Source: Anthoceros angustus (Eukaryota; Streptophyta; Anthocerotopsida; Anthocerotales; Anthocerotaceae). From it: DNA of 64,000 bases. Positions 1 through 11,708 of this stretch are shown piece after piece (within the stretch, counting starts at the first letter, position 1; each line of letters begins with the position of its first letter). The notes beneath the pieces were generated by a model. That model saw nothing but the letters and a program-made list of their open reading frames with translations. It was not told the origin of the DNA and did not search any database. The stretch spans positions 415,288-479,287 of the forward strand of contig MU008201.1 of NCBI GenBank assembly GCA_010909165.1, read 5' to 3'. The translations under genes and the position numbers were made by a program.

Positions 1-826
1 ACGCTGTCGACCGCCGAGCCCAACCCGGCTGTGATTCCGGGAGAGGAGGGGCCCCTCACGGATCATCCGATTGGGTGCACCACAACCGCTGTGACGGGGA
101 TTGACCACCCATTCCGAGGCGGCTCAGACCTTCCCACACATGGCGAAGGAGATAGGGGGAAATAGGGTAGGCGGCCGATTAGGTATACCGAAATGCACGT
201 AATAGGGGTGTAATAAAGACGCCACCTTGGGCGCAGATAAGAGGGGCCGAGGCGCCTAGTAAAGCATCTTTCTTGGTGTTGATGCCGCTGCTGCACCTTT
301 GTGAGTCTTCTTGCTAACGTGAGTCCCGAGTCACCGGTGCACATACCCGGGAGATTGATCAAGGTCCCGTGACGACTTAACGCGCTGTGGTGTGTGTGGA
401 AGGGTGATCGTGATCCGGCTCGTCCGAGCCGCGTCCGACCCAACGACTGAACGCGTGAGCCGGAGGAACTCCGGGAGGGCGTGTAGAGCCCGGACGGAGA
501 GGCCCGGCGGAACGACGGAGGAGGTCCGGATCACAACCCGCGTTTTTCTAAGACTGAAGAGTGTAGCGTGAGAGGAGAGAGGAAAGGACTGGATGCGTGA
601 GGATGTATGTGAACGATACGGACGCGAACGGGTCCCTAAACGCTTGGCCATACCGGCTCAGACGAACGCGAGTAGTTAGGAGTATGTGTTGAGACCGAAC
701 GAGCGCTAAGGACTAAGAATCACCAAACGCGTAAACGGGCCTATCATTCCCTTTGGGAACGGACTTCTTCCTACAACGACACGGGATTGTGCGCGCCCGG
801 CTGGCCATCAGCAAAAGTCCGCCACA
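1..826 (+). repeat. 3' part of the 5' LTR of element A
   Basis: This segment repeats at about 12,155-12,945 with small indels and ends in CCACA just before the primer-binding site. The family's LTRs begin TGTGG (clearest in element C), so the termini form a TGTGG...CCACA inverted repeat. The same LTR body is found inverted at 31,893-32,650 and 38,493-39,250 (element C) and at 21,087-21,930 (element B). Because the window starts inside the LTR, it cannot be seen whether this 5' LTR carries the ORF insert found in the 3' LTR. Confidence 0.85.
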
Positions 827-829
827 TTT

Positions 830-847
830 TGGCGCCGTTGCCGGGGA
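830..847 (+). promoter_or_regulatory. Primer-binding site of element A (TGGCGCC type)
   Basis: TGGCGCCGTTGCCGGGGA lies three bases after the LTR end at 826. This sequence is the usual primer-binding site and adjoining conserved bases of plant Tat/Athila and related gypsy elements, where a tRNA 3' end primes minus-strand synthesis. It is intact here, in contrast to element C. Confidence 0.85.
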
Positions 848-899
848 ATGAAATCGGTCTGTGGTGCTGCAAAGTGCGTCCTTAGGAAGAGAAGGTAAG

Positions 900-2940
900 T
901 GAATGCGTGGCGGTCGAGCGACGGTCAAGAGTGAACCGTCAGGAGGATCGGACGTGGTCACCTCGCGTGCTCTCCGAGCCAGGGAGAGAGAGAGACGTCA
1001 AACCCAACGAGAGAGCACCGTCGATCAGAGGAGGGAGAACGTGGTCGAATTGTCGGACCAAGACGAGTACGGGGTACGAGGGACGCCAACGGAAGAAGGT
1101 AGGATGCCCCACGCCTAACCCATCGATGGCGCAGCCATGGCCCCTACCTCGACCAAACAAGCGACTCCATATTCGGAGGAAGAAGGAGCGGATGCGAGAC
1201 CTTTGTGGAGGACTTCGTGTCCAAAGCCAACTTCAACGGAGAGGGAGCCGACGCGCCTCATCCAGCTTTTCCAAGGGGTTCTCCGAGGACAACCGCTCAA
1301 TGGTATCGGAGAAAGTACCGACCACCGGAGAATGCCCCACCCGCCTGCTTGAAGCTTTGAAAATGCCTTCTTAGAACGGTTTCGAGGATCACCAGAGGGG
1401 TATGTATTATCAAAGTTGGAAAATCAAGCGAGGAAGAAGGAGAAGCCGGGCTCAGACATCGAGCGTTCTATGCCCCGAGGGATCGATCCAACCCATACCA
1501 CGATGCAAGCGACGGTGGGGGGCCGCCTAGCCAAACCCATACTGTGCACGCCCCGCCGAGAAGGACGTGGGCAAGGCGAGCCGAAAACTACGAGGAATCG
1601 CTACATCGAGGATAAAGAACCGCTCAAGGAGGCAAGAAGAAGAAGAAGAAACGGGTTCACTCGAGGAGGAAGAGTCTTGAGGAGGAGGAAGACCAATGAG
1701 GTGTCTTCTGAGGAGGAGCGTCCTCAAGAAGAGACGGAGGTCTCTAGCGAGGAAGAGTATCCCGCAAGAAGAAGAGCAAGAAGGCCCCGCTAAAAAGAAG
1801 GTGGTAAGAAGGAGGTGGTGACACCAAGATCGGTCCGAGAAGCTCGGACCCGACTCCCTCAAAGGAGGTAGCAGTCCGGAGGACCGGAAAAGTGATAAAG
1901 AGAGTAGAGGACCGCGATAAACTGTGTTAAGGACCGAGAGCGCGGAAAACACCGACTACGGCGAACGCATCTGTGTGCCGAATACACCATTCGAAGTCCA
2001 ACCGCCTCAAGGCCGCATCAAGTGGACTACGAATACGAGGAGGAGGCCGAGGAGCAATGGGAAGAGGCCTATCGTGCATGTGAAGCCCTCCGGGCCGCGA
2101 TATCCCAAAACCATGTATCCGCCAACCGGAGGTCCGTCAATACAACGGGCCCCACCGATGCAAAGACCGCATGGGAGCCCTTCGTATCCTCCGACGGCCG
2201 TGGTCTCTGGAACCGCGAATCTCGCCATTACTCCAACGCTGTCCGCACTCAACGAGGTGGTAATGGGGACTTCGAGCAGCATCGCAAGCGTGGCATATGT
2301 GCAAGACGCTATGTCCCAACCCCGCAAGGGGCGATACGATATGCCACACCAAGCGGAGAACCCCGACCACCAACGCCACCTCCTAAGACCGGACCGACGG
2401 CAAGTCAAGATGCTGGGCTGGTGGGAAGAGATTCCGAGGTACGCGAGATGGAAAAGAACAAGAAGGTACGGGGTGTCGAAGGAAGGGAGTCAGTGGAAAA
2501 TCTTGAGGTGTCATCAGAGTCAAGGAAGGAGCGACGAGAAAGGCGCCATTGAAGAAGAACAAGATCGAGGAAGCGCCACGACGCCGAGGAAGGCAATCAA
2601 ACGGAAATACCAGCAGAGGATCCGACCGATGAAGGAGGGCTGGACGGCAGCCTCACGAGGGATTACCCAAGGAAGTTCTCCGCAGATGTGGAGAAGGAAC
2701 GGTGCCTCCCGCGACGGCCGACGTTAGCTTCCACGGACGTAGTCCGGAGGTGACCGAGATGTTGCAGGAGGAAATGCGCAAGCATCCGGAGAATACCGTA
2801 ACACGTGACCGGGAGAGGATGAGGACGCAGCAGCAGGATCCTCGATTGGGGTAGAAGCCCGCCTTTAATGTGGCGACCGATGATGAATCGCCAAGACTGT
2901 GTCCTTTCGACCGCCGAGGATAACCCAAATACCGGAGGTC
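900..2940 (+). pseudogene. gag region of element A, frameshifted
   Basis: Charged, arginine- and glutamate-rich open stretches follow the PBS in changing frames, collinear with the gag region of element C (38,347 down to 37,000). Matching landmarks are the FNGE/SSFSKGF-like block near 1,240, a Lys/Glu-rich low-complexity stretch at 1,620-1,800, and the position of the CCHC zinc knuckle near 2,280. In element C that knuckle is intact; here it has been lost by indels. No start codon can be chosen with confidence. The function in an intact element would be capsid and nucleocapsid formation. Confidence 0.6.
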
Positions 2941-2949
2941 CGCCGGGCC

Positions 2950-3400
2950 GTTAGGGAAACCCACGGAGCACCAAAGCCGTGAAGGGTAGGCTGGAAGTGA
3001 GGGTGGTGTCCCATACGACCTGGGGCCAAAGGGTACAAGTGGAGATTGGATGTATCATCAAGGATGTACCGCTGACACGGGTCCGAGTCAACCTCATCAC
3101 CGCCAGACGAAAATTGGGCTTCACATCCTTCAACCTCAACGAAGACTCGAGAATGGCGTATATGTCAAGAAGAGATCCGCGGGAGTTAACCGAGTCTTGG
3201 CCACCATAGCCGCACCCTACAAACCGGATTTTGTTGTGATCAAACCGCCGGACCATTAGGGTATGAGGTGTCATGGCCATGGTCGGGTTGGCCTGCAAAA
3301 GCTACACTTTGGAAGGAAGGAGATTCACTTCAAGCCGGTGGACTGGGACCCTAAGGTGCGAGAAGGAGGGTTGCTATCACCGGAGCAAGGACACCTATTG
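2950..3400 (+). pseudogene. Retropepsin (aspartic protease) region of element A, degraded
   Basis: The stretch encoding LEVRVVSHT, then a broken counterpart of the PLDTGSGVNLI active-site block, then FVVIKP and GRKEIHFKPVDWDPKV, matches the open protease frame of element C at 35,997-36,749 block by block. The active-site Asp-Thr-Gly triplet is not readable in frame (ADTGPSQ appears in a neighbouring frame), and the flap and GRPWL regions are split by indels. It is therefore a dead copy, or carries consensus errors. Confidence 0.65.
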
Positions 3401-3929
3401 TGGGAAGCGTGAGCACTACCAAGGGTATACCTCATGAGGAGGACTCCAGCGACGAACAAGATAGTTCCGAGGAGGCGACTTTCGCCAAGATCCGCCGGGT
3501 CCGAGGAGGAGATGGACTACATGGATGCCTTTGGCGGAAGTGGTTGATTGTTTTGAGTAAACGCCACAACGGGCCGGAGGAAGGAAGTGAAGAGGAGGTC
3601 GGACCAAAGACAAGGGGAGACAAGAGTCGGACCAAGGAAAAGCGGACATCAAGGAGTAACACGATTCACCTCCGACGAGCTCTTCAGAGAATGGGGATGC
3701 GAGAGGACGATCCCGAGGAGGACGAGGGGTTTGACGCAGCGAGGCAAAGACGGAACGGGAGACGGTGAACCCGGACGACGACGGAAGAAGTGGAGGTCCG
3801 CCAGCAAATTCTCAAGTTTAAGAAAGGCATGCCTCCGGACCAAGGAAGGACTAAAGCACTGGGGAGTTTTATGAGGTGTTCGCCTTCAAGGTCACGGACA
3901 TGAAGGGCATTCAAGAAGTGGGAGAGCAT

Positions 3930-4740
3930 AAGATCGATTTGAAGCCGTGAGCGTGCCATCAATCCGACAATACAAGCTCAACCCCAAGTATTCGATCAAG
4001 GTGAAGGAGGTCCTTGATAAGTACCGGAGGCAGACATCATTTTCCCCATCGTCAATGAGTGGGTCACGATTGTGGTGGTTCCCAAGAAACAGACAAATTC
4101 GGTATGCCAAGATTGAGGAAGCTCAACGCGAGAAGAAGGACCACTTCCGATGCCATTCAGACGACATTTTGGACAAGGTGGACGGACTACTTACTCCTTC
4201 CTCGGATGGCTACTCCGGATATAACCAATTGCACCTAAGGGAGTTTGACCGACAAGACGACCTTCACTACGAGTGGGGTACGCTTGCCTACAAGAGAAGT
4301 GCCTTTGGGATGACCGAGCGCTGTGGTCGCTCATGCGTATGGTGACCAACGCCTTCCGTGACTTCGAGGGACTTCATGGAGATATTCCCGGATGATTTTG
4401 TGTGCATGGGGAGCAGGACAAACACCTTGGGCATCTAAGAAGGTGCTTGAGCGCCGGAGACTCCAATTGAGCCTACACCCGAGAAATGCTACTTTGGAAT
4501 GACGGAGGGAATCTTGACATCGTGTCCATGGAATCGAGGTGGACCAGACAAGGTCCGGTCATCCGCCTCCACCACGAACCTAAAGGAGCCGAGAGGTTTC
4601 GAATGGTGGGATACTACACCGGTTTATTAAGGACTTTAAGAGGGCTAAGTTGATGTAACCATCGGAAGGAGGAGGTTTGGACCGGCCGTGAGCGAGAGGA
4701 GGCCTTCGGATTTACGTAACACCTTGGTAAGCGCACGGTT
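3930..4740 (+). pseudogene. Reverse transcriptase region of element A, degraded
   Basis: YKLNPKYSIKVKEVLDKY opens the domain, followed by VPK-like residues, then DHFRCHSDDILDKVDG, a DGYSGYNQ motif near 4,205, AYKRSAFGMT, and a DDFVCM stretch near 4,390 at the place of the catalytic Y-x-DD box. These are the ordered motifs of a gypsy RT. Several frameshifts separate them, and the residue before the DD pair differs from the usual one. The same blocks occur in reverse in element C. Confidence 0.75.
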
Positions 4741-6725
4741 CTAAGAGGACCGGACCGAGGAAATTTCATGTGTATGTAGATGTCCGCTGCTATCGGAGTA
4801 GTGCCGAGCCGAAGGACGACAAGCGGATTATCCCGTATACTACCGGACGATGTACCACCCACGCGAACGAAAATACACAACTACAGAGCGAAGCACCGGG
4901 TATGGTATATGTCCAAGAAATTCGACACTACCTACTACCCAAAGGAGTTTGTGTTCTATGTAGACCACTTTGCTCAAGCATCCGTGAATAAGACGGACTG
5001 TCCGGACGGATAGCAAGGTGGATATTGTTGCCGCAGGAGTTCACGTCAAGTGGAAACAAGACAAGGGAGGCAAGACCAAAATGCATTTCGCCACGATTGA
5101 AAACAGAAAGGTGTTGAGAGATCGTGAAGATGCGCTCCGGATGAGACATTGGTTGCCGCAGAAAAGTACAACCGGAGGAGCCCACCGACCGAACCCCAAG
5201 CTACGAGAACGGCACTTAGTTGAGAAGGGAGGGTCTGGCCGTCCGACCCACGAAGAAATAGAGCGGTACCTGGGAATGGAGCTCAAAATCACTGTGGAGA
5301 GGAGGCATTCGTGCACTATGCTCGACCCTTCGTAATGTACAACGGTGTGTGTTCAAATTAGGGCGGAGTAGAACGAAGGTACTTGCAACCGGCAGAGGAG
5401 CGCTGGGAATGCACGAAGGATTGGGGGTGGACACTACGCAAAGACAGTCACCACCAAAAGATTTTGAAGCGGATACCGTGGCCAACAATGTATGGGGACA
5501 CCCACCGCTTAGAAGAAGTGTGATGCTTGTCGGATCGGAAAGCCAACCCCGACGACACAAAGGGCCGCTAGTACCGATATTGGCACCGCACCTTCAAAAG
5601 TGGGGTATTGACTTTGTTGGACCTATACACCACGACAAGACACACACAAAGGAGATACATCCCGTGGCAACGACCATCGCACTGTGGGTAGAGGCGACAA
5701 GAACGGACTCCGCAAATACCGCGGGCCAAATTCTGACGAGAACATCATAACCCGACGGATGTGTCCGCTATCGGAGTAGTGCCGAGCCGAAGGACGACAA
5801 GCGCGGATTATCCCGATACTACTACCGAGTACCACCCACGCTGAACGAAAATACACAACTACAGAAGGCCAAGCAATGGTATATGTCAAGAAATTCGACA
5901 CTACCTACTACCCAAAGGAGTTTGTGTTCTATGTAGACCACCAAGCATCCGGTGAATAAGACGGACCGTCTGACGGATAGCAAGGTGGATATTGTTGCCG
6001 CAGGAGTTCACGCTCAAGTGGAAACAAGACAAGGGAGGCAAGACCAAAATGCATTTTCGTCACGATTGAAAACAGAAAAGTGTGTGTTGAGAGATCGTGA
6101 AGATGCTCCTGGATGAGACATTGGTTGCCGCAGAAAAGTACAACCGAGGAGCCCAGACCGAACCCCAAGCTACGAGAACTGCATTTTAGGGAAGGGAGGG
6201 TCTCCGTCCGTCCGACCTACGAAGAAATAGAGCGCACTGGGAATGGAGCTTCCCAAAATCGACTCGTGGAGGGAGGCATTCGCACTATGCTCTTCGTAAT
6301 GTACAACGGGTGTGTGTTCAAATTAGGGCCTGACGGAGTAGAACGAAGGTACTTGCAACCGCAGAGATGGAGCTCGCCAAGGGAATGCACGAAGGATTGG
6401 GGGTGGACACTACGCAAAGACAGTCACCACCAAAAGATTTTGAAGCGGATACCGTGGCCAACAATGTATGGGGACACCCACCGCTTAGAAGAAGTGTGAT
6501 GCTTGTCGGATCGGAAAGCCAACCCCGACAAGGGCCGCTAGTACCGATATTGGCACCGCACCTTCAAAAGTGGGGTATTGACTTTGTTGGACCTATACAC
6601 ACGACAAGACACACACAAAGGAGATACATCCCGTGGCAACGACCATCGCACTGTGGGTAGAGGCGGACAAGAACGGACTCGCAAATACCGTGGCCAAATT
6701 CGACGAGAACATCATAACCCGATGA
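4740..6725 (+). pseudogene. RNase H and integrase zinc-finger/core start of element A, present twice in tandem
   Basis: Each copy reads through an RNase H-like segment (an FHVYVD start once at 4,765, then MVYVQ/MVYVKKF, FVFYVDH, NKTDCPDG) into the pre-integrase segment and then the integrase start (KWGIDFVGPI near 5,602 and 6,570; WVEA near 5,685). The HHQKIL...WGHP block near 5,450 and 6,430 marks the integrase zinc-binding region. Copy 1 and copy 2 break frame at different places, so neither is open although together they support the domain assignment. Confidence 0.7.
4781..6725 (+). repeat. Direct tandem duplication inside element A pol (copies 4,781-5,761 and 5,762-6,725)
   Basis: The RNase H-to-integrase segment is repeated head to tail with period about 980 bp. 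The outer left edge reads ATGTCCGC (4,780-4,787) and the outer right edge reads ATGTCCGC (6,725-6,732); the junction at 5,759-5,768 retains TGTCCGC. The copies are nearly identical except for 1-5 bp indels. Nothing of this kind is present in element C. Confidence 0.85.
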
Positions 6726-7371
6726 TGTCCGCCGCAGCTTGGTAAGTGATAGGGGAACCCATTTCCTTAATGATGTGGTGGCCGCCATGACGGAGTATTT
6801 CGCATCAATCATCGCAAGACGGCACCCTACAATCCTAAGGCCAATGGGTCGACAGAAGACAAATGGGCTCATCTGGGATCTGAATAAACTCACAAGAACT
6901 ACTACGCCCATGGGATACCAAGTCGCCATCCGCACTGTATGCCCGACAGCAGAAGGTGACCACACAACGGACCCCTTACTTGACCTACGACACTCTCCGT
7001 AATGCCGAGAGTTTGAAGTGCCCACTTTTCGAGTAATGATGGAAGGAGACCGACAAGAGGAAAGCCACCGAGCGACTCTTGGGGTTCAGCATAGAGGACA
7101 GTGGAAGAAGCTCACCAAGATGCGTGCAAAACCAAATAAAGATTTGGCACGATCGCCGATCGCGAATCGAGTATGTAAAGGAAGGGACCCGCCTCCTTTA
7201 TGATAGTCGACATGCATTTTCCGCAAACTTCACCGAGATGGATGGGTCCGTACCAAGTGGTGCAAGTATATGACAACGGGTCCGTCCGCCACGACTAGAT
7301 GGAGAGTCGTTGCCCACTGGGTAAACGGGTGGGGTGAAGAAGATTATGCTTAGTGTTGGCGAGACGCCAAT
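6726..7371 (+). pseudogene. Integrase catalytic core and C-terminus of element A, degraded
   Basis: VSDRGTHFLNDVVAAMTEYF near 6,739 holds the second catalytic Asp region of a retroviral-type integrase. It is followed by a NGSTEDKWAHL-like stretch, TLRNAESLKCPLF, then the C-terminal SEYVKEGTRLLYDSRHAF and MGPYQVVQVYDNGSAHL segments. The same blocks recur at 8,030-8,640 in the duplicated copy. The protein would end at a GLPLGVRK-like tail inside the LTR start, as in element C. No single frame is open. Confidence 0.7.
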
Positions 7372-7384
7372 GATGAGAAGGGAG
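7372..7384 (+). promoter_or_regulatory. Polypurine tract of element A
   Basis: GATGAGAAGGGAG directly precedes the LTR start TATGGGCTATGC (TGTGGGC in element C). It is repeated before 8,656 because of the duplication, and its counterpart lies just above 33,131 on the minus strand in element C. Its role would be priming plus-strand DNA synthesis. Confidence 0.7.
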
Positions 7385-9222
7385 TATGGGCTATGCACTT
7401 CGGGAGTTAAGAACAAGTAGGGTTTCGCTTTTTAGGATTGAAGGATAAATAAGGCGAAAAGGAGGAATAAATTGGGGTAGCGCCGGACGAGGCTCGAGTA
7501 TACTCCGACTGAGTGAACAACGGACCCTGCATTACTATGGCAAGCTCCCGACGCCGAGTAACGGATAAGTCCGGAACCCACTCCAGTGTCAAAATAGGAT
7601 AAGTACGCCAGGAAAGTAACCTAGGAGCGAGGCGTGAGGATGACGAGGCGGCGCCACGTGGACGGCCCCGAGTGGAGGTCGGGCATGCAGGCCAGACGAA
7701 TTGCAGAGGCCGCAGGCAGTATTCACGCCTGGCCGGGCGGCGTGGCGGCCGAGTAAGCGAGGGTCGAGTAAGCCATGCACTCGCGCTACGACAACGGCGC
7801 CTTCCGCCAGAAGCATTTTCCACAAGCGCGGAGGGAGGTCAGCCGCAGCCTCCGCATCCTTGCGCCCGCAATCCGGCTCGCGCCTTTTGGGCGCACGGAG
7901 CGACCGTCAAGGTTGGAGCAACAACGCGCGGCGAGGAACATCGCGCCGGACTCGCAAATACCGTGGCCAAATTCGACGAGAACATCATAACCCGATGATG
8001 TCCGCCGCAGCTTGGTAAGTGATAGGGGAACCCATTTCCTTAATGATGTGGTGGCCGCCATGACGGAGTATTTCGCATCAATCATCGCAAGACGACCTAA
8101 GGCCAATGGGTCGACAGAAGACAAATGGGCTCATCTCATCCAGGATCAATAAACTCACAGTGAACTACGCCCATGATCGATACTAAGTCGCCATCCGTGA
8201 CCTGTGCCCGGACAGCAGAAGGTGACCACACAACGGACCCCTTACTTGACCTACGACACTCTCCGTAATGCCGAGAGTTTGAAGTGCCCACTTTTCGAGT
8301 AATGATGGAAGGGAGATCAGAGGAAAGCCACCGAGCGACTCTTGGGGTTTGTTCAAAGACACGAGGATGGAAGAAGCTCACCAAGATGCAGCTTGGTGCA
8401 AAACCAAATAAAGATTTGGCACGATCGCCGATCGCGAATCGTGAGTATGTAAAGGAAGGGACCCGCCTCCTTTATGATAGTCGACATGCATTTTCCGTGC
8501 AAACTTCACCGAGATGGATGGGTCCGTACCAAGTGGTGCAAGTATATGACAACGGGTCCGCCCACCTAGATGGAGAGCTGCCCACTGGGTAAACGGGTGG
8601 CGGGTGAAGAAGTATCATGCTTAGTGTTGGCGAGACGCCAATGATGAGAAGGGAGTATGGGCTATGCACTGGGAGTTAAGAACAAGTAGGGTTTCGCTTT
8701 TTAGGATTGAAGGATAAATAAGGCGAAAAGGAGGAATAAATTGGGGTAGCGCCGGACGAGGCTCGGAGTATACTCCGACTGAGTGAACAAACCCCACCAC
8801 TATGGCAAGCTCCGGACTACGGAGTAACGGATAAGTCCGAACCCACCCATGTCAAAATAGGATAAGTACGCCAGGAAAGTAACCTAGGAGCGAGGCGTGA
8901 GGATGACGAGGCGGCGCCACGGACGGCCCCGAGTGGAGGTCGGGCATGCAGGCCGAACTGCGAGGCCGCAGGCAGTATTCACGCCTGCCGCGCGCCGGCA
9001 GTAAGCGAAGCGAGGGTCGTAAGCCATGCACCGCACGGACAACGAAGAGGCGCCTTCCGCCAGCTTACTTCGCCGGCCAGGGAGGTCATTTCACGCAGCC
9101 TCCCTCGCGCCCGCAATCCGCTCGCGCCTTTTGGGCGCCACTTAGAGCGCGCTAAGGTTGGAGCAACAAGGAGGAACATCGTGCACGGACTCCAGCCACA
9201 AGAACAAGAGGAGGAGAAAGCA

Positions 9223-11708
9223 ATGGCACCCAAAAGCCGACGGAGTCTGGGAGCCATGGACCGTGGAGCGCAACATTGTGACCCGCGCTATCCGGACTTC
9301 GGCCCGGCCGGAGGAAGGGGGGAATTGGTGCAGGAGTGGCATCCGGACGTGTTCCAAATGGTCTCGACCTTTGACAACGCTACCTAGTCCGGAGTTTGCC
9401 CGAAGATGCGGCGATCAACAAGGAGGTCCGATCCAAGAACCTCCGGAGGACCCGAGGCGATGGACCTTGAGGTCCCGAGGATGGCCTACAACCGCTCAAG
9501 GAGGAAGAAGGGGCGTGGTGCCGAGCCCCTTAAGGCGGCGGAAGATAGGGCCACGGCCGGGCGAGCTGAGGCTCGAACGCGGACAACCAACGGATGGTTG
9601 ATATCCGATCCGCCGATCCGAGTAAGGGCGGTAGCCCGGATCATTGTCCATTGAACTCGCCACCAAGGTGGATCACCTTGGTGATAACCTGCTGGTATTC
9701 TCGCATGCGCCCATGGGAAGAGAGGACGGGAAGGATTATCTTCCGGCCAGAGGCACGCAAGCTAAGGAGCGAGAAGCCTCGCCATCGGGGCCGACCCCAT
9801 ACCGATTCATGTATGGGGACATTTCGAGCTCAAGGAGGGAGAGCTTGAGCGGCGCCAAGGCCGGAGGCCCCGCCAAGTAGAGCGTGCAAGGGCGCCTGAG
9901 GTGGGGGTCGCCCTTCAAGACCAAGCGGACTGGAGGAGGACGATCGAGGATTCCTGACTCCATACGCCCTGAGCGAACCCCTCACCACCTGTGGAAGTTT
10001 GGGAGGCGATTCCCTTCCTCCTTTTGGTGCCCTCCGAGGCACAGAGGGAGCCGATGCCGGAGGGCGGCGCACGGCTGCAACAATACCAACAACCACGACG
10101 CCGAGCCCCGACGAACTCAACGGAGCCAAGAGGCGAAGACGGTGCCACCAACGCAAAGACCTCAAGGTGCCGGACTTACCCCGCCACCTGAGTGGCAAGA
10201 GGTCAAGAGGCGGTAAGGAGGGCGAAGGACGTGGCCCAAGGAGCAGGAGGTCACCGGCAGCAGCCCACCCCGAGCCGGCCCCTGCCCCCTGTGAAGGGGC
10301 AAAAGAGCTTGCTCCGGACCCCTCACCTCCTCCGAGCCCTGTGGAGAAAGAGGGCACAAAGGAGTTAGAGGCCAAGAGGGCCAAGAGGGTGAGACTCGAC
10401 CACCACTGTGACCCGAGGGTCCCGATTAGGTCCGAGAACCCACCGACCCCGATCAAGGTATGGAGGTCCTCACGATCGAGAAATGCCGGCTCCCACTACG
10501 GACTTTGTGGGGCCTCACGCGGCCGTGGAAGAAACACGGCGAAGTCCTGCTACCGCCATGGACGGAATGCTTTGGGGTCTCTGGGCAGGAGAAGACCTGT
10601 GAAGTGGAGGCCACCCGAGGAGGATGGTGGAACCCAAGAGCAAGTGAAGGCGGCCGAGGGGCAAAGGAAAACGGAGTCCTCGCCGGATCGAGGAAGGGAA
10701 ACGCCGGTGGCGGAGCGAGGCCCCGCGGTTCAAGCAGATCGTTAAGGTTCTTCACCGTAAACAAGCAAGCTCAGAGGCCCAAGCGGGCGGAGGACCTGCA
10801 AGAAGAGGGAAGCGCAGCAGAGGCGGAAGAGGCCCGGCACAAGCAGAGAGAGCTCGACCGGGCGGAGGCGGCGCCAGAGCAGCCAAGTGGGCGAGGCCTG
10901 TAAAGGCGGCGGCGAGCTCAAGCCGCGCAAGAGCGACCGGATCACCATGCACGTGATCGAACCGTGGAGAGAGCAAAATGAGGCTAACTCAAGGCGCATG
11001 CCACAGTGGAGGCCAAGACTCGGGAGATAGGGATCTCCGAGCACAGGAGGTAGAAGGGAGGCGCAGATGGAGGATGAAGGACACGCTGAGCTACAACCCA
11101 AGATGCGCTTGAGCAGTGATTCTCAACGAGAGAATCCACGACTCGAGCACGAACAGTAGCCCTCTCCTCAAGACGGAGGAAAATCGGCGACTATCCAAGG
11201 AGTTGGACGCTGCTGCTGTATGAGCCGGAGGAAGTCCCGAGCCTGGACGGAGGTATCCGATCACTGAGAGGGAGTCATGAGCTAAAGGCCGTAATGAACG
11301 GAGGAGCGAGCACCGGAAGCGTAAAAGAAGCCGGTCCACCGAGAAAGGCGGAAGGGAACGCGCTATGGCGGTAAGCGGGCATGGAAAGGAAACGACGGAG
11401 CCGGAGCAGTGGAGCAACATGGCGGAGGTGACCGAGGCCGCCTTGTAGCCTCGCGTGATACCGGCCCACCACAACCGGGCAGGAGAGGTGGCCCAACAAG
11501 CCGAGCAAAGACGCCCACCCCGAACACACTTATGGCGAGGGAGTATCGGTGCCCGCACACGTGGAAGAGGCAATTCAACAAGTCGATCTGTGACTTTGCC
11601 TATTACCACGAGCTCAAGAGGCCTCGACGCCGAAACGGACGGACCTGGAAGGCTCAAGGAGATGAAGGCCACGGGGACAAAGACAGGACCCTAGTGGCCC
11701 CTGCTTGA
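9223..11708 (+). pseudogene. Unrecognised LTR-embedded ORF region, element A copy, frameshifted
   Basis: ATG at 9,223 opens MAPKSRRSLGAMDRGA. It is followed, with frame changes, by blocks shared with elements B and D: VERNIVT near 9,265, NKEVRSKNL near 9,417, LTKVDHLGDN near 9,660, a PxxLSGPLTTQEVW-like block near 9,960, a long Glu/Arg/Lys/Ala-rich stretch (10,200-11,400) that looks like coiled coil, and a C-terminal DFAYYHEL near 11,592. I do not recognise the family; a gag-like or transposon accessory protein is possible. The reading frame is broken many times here. Confidence 0.5.
9661..9683. repeat. Perfect 10-bp-arm hairpin inside the LTR ORF (element A)
   Basis: CACCAAGGTG, spacer GAT, CACCTTGGTG. 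The same palindrome is in element D (56,828-56,850) and, with one arm mismatch, in element B (24,402-24,424). It encodes part of the LTKVDHLGDN block, so conservation may reflect protein, RNA structure, or both. Confidence 0.75.

Larger units (their letters stand above)
6674..9185 (+). repeat. Second direct duplication in element A (copies 6,674-7,946 and 7,947-9,185)
   Basis: The integrase core, polypurine tract and first 560 bp of the 3' LTR are duplicated head to tail. The heptamer CGGACTC sits at the left edge (6,674-6,680), at the junction (7,947-7,953) and at the right edge (9,186-9,192), exactly as expected for a microhomology-mediated joint. The polypurine tract and LTR start therefore occur twice, at 7,372 and about 8,642. 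Confidence 0.88.
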
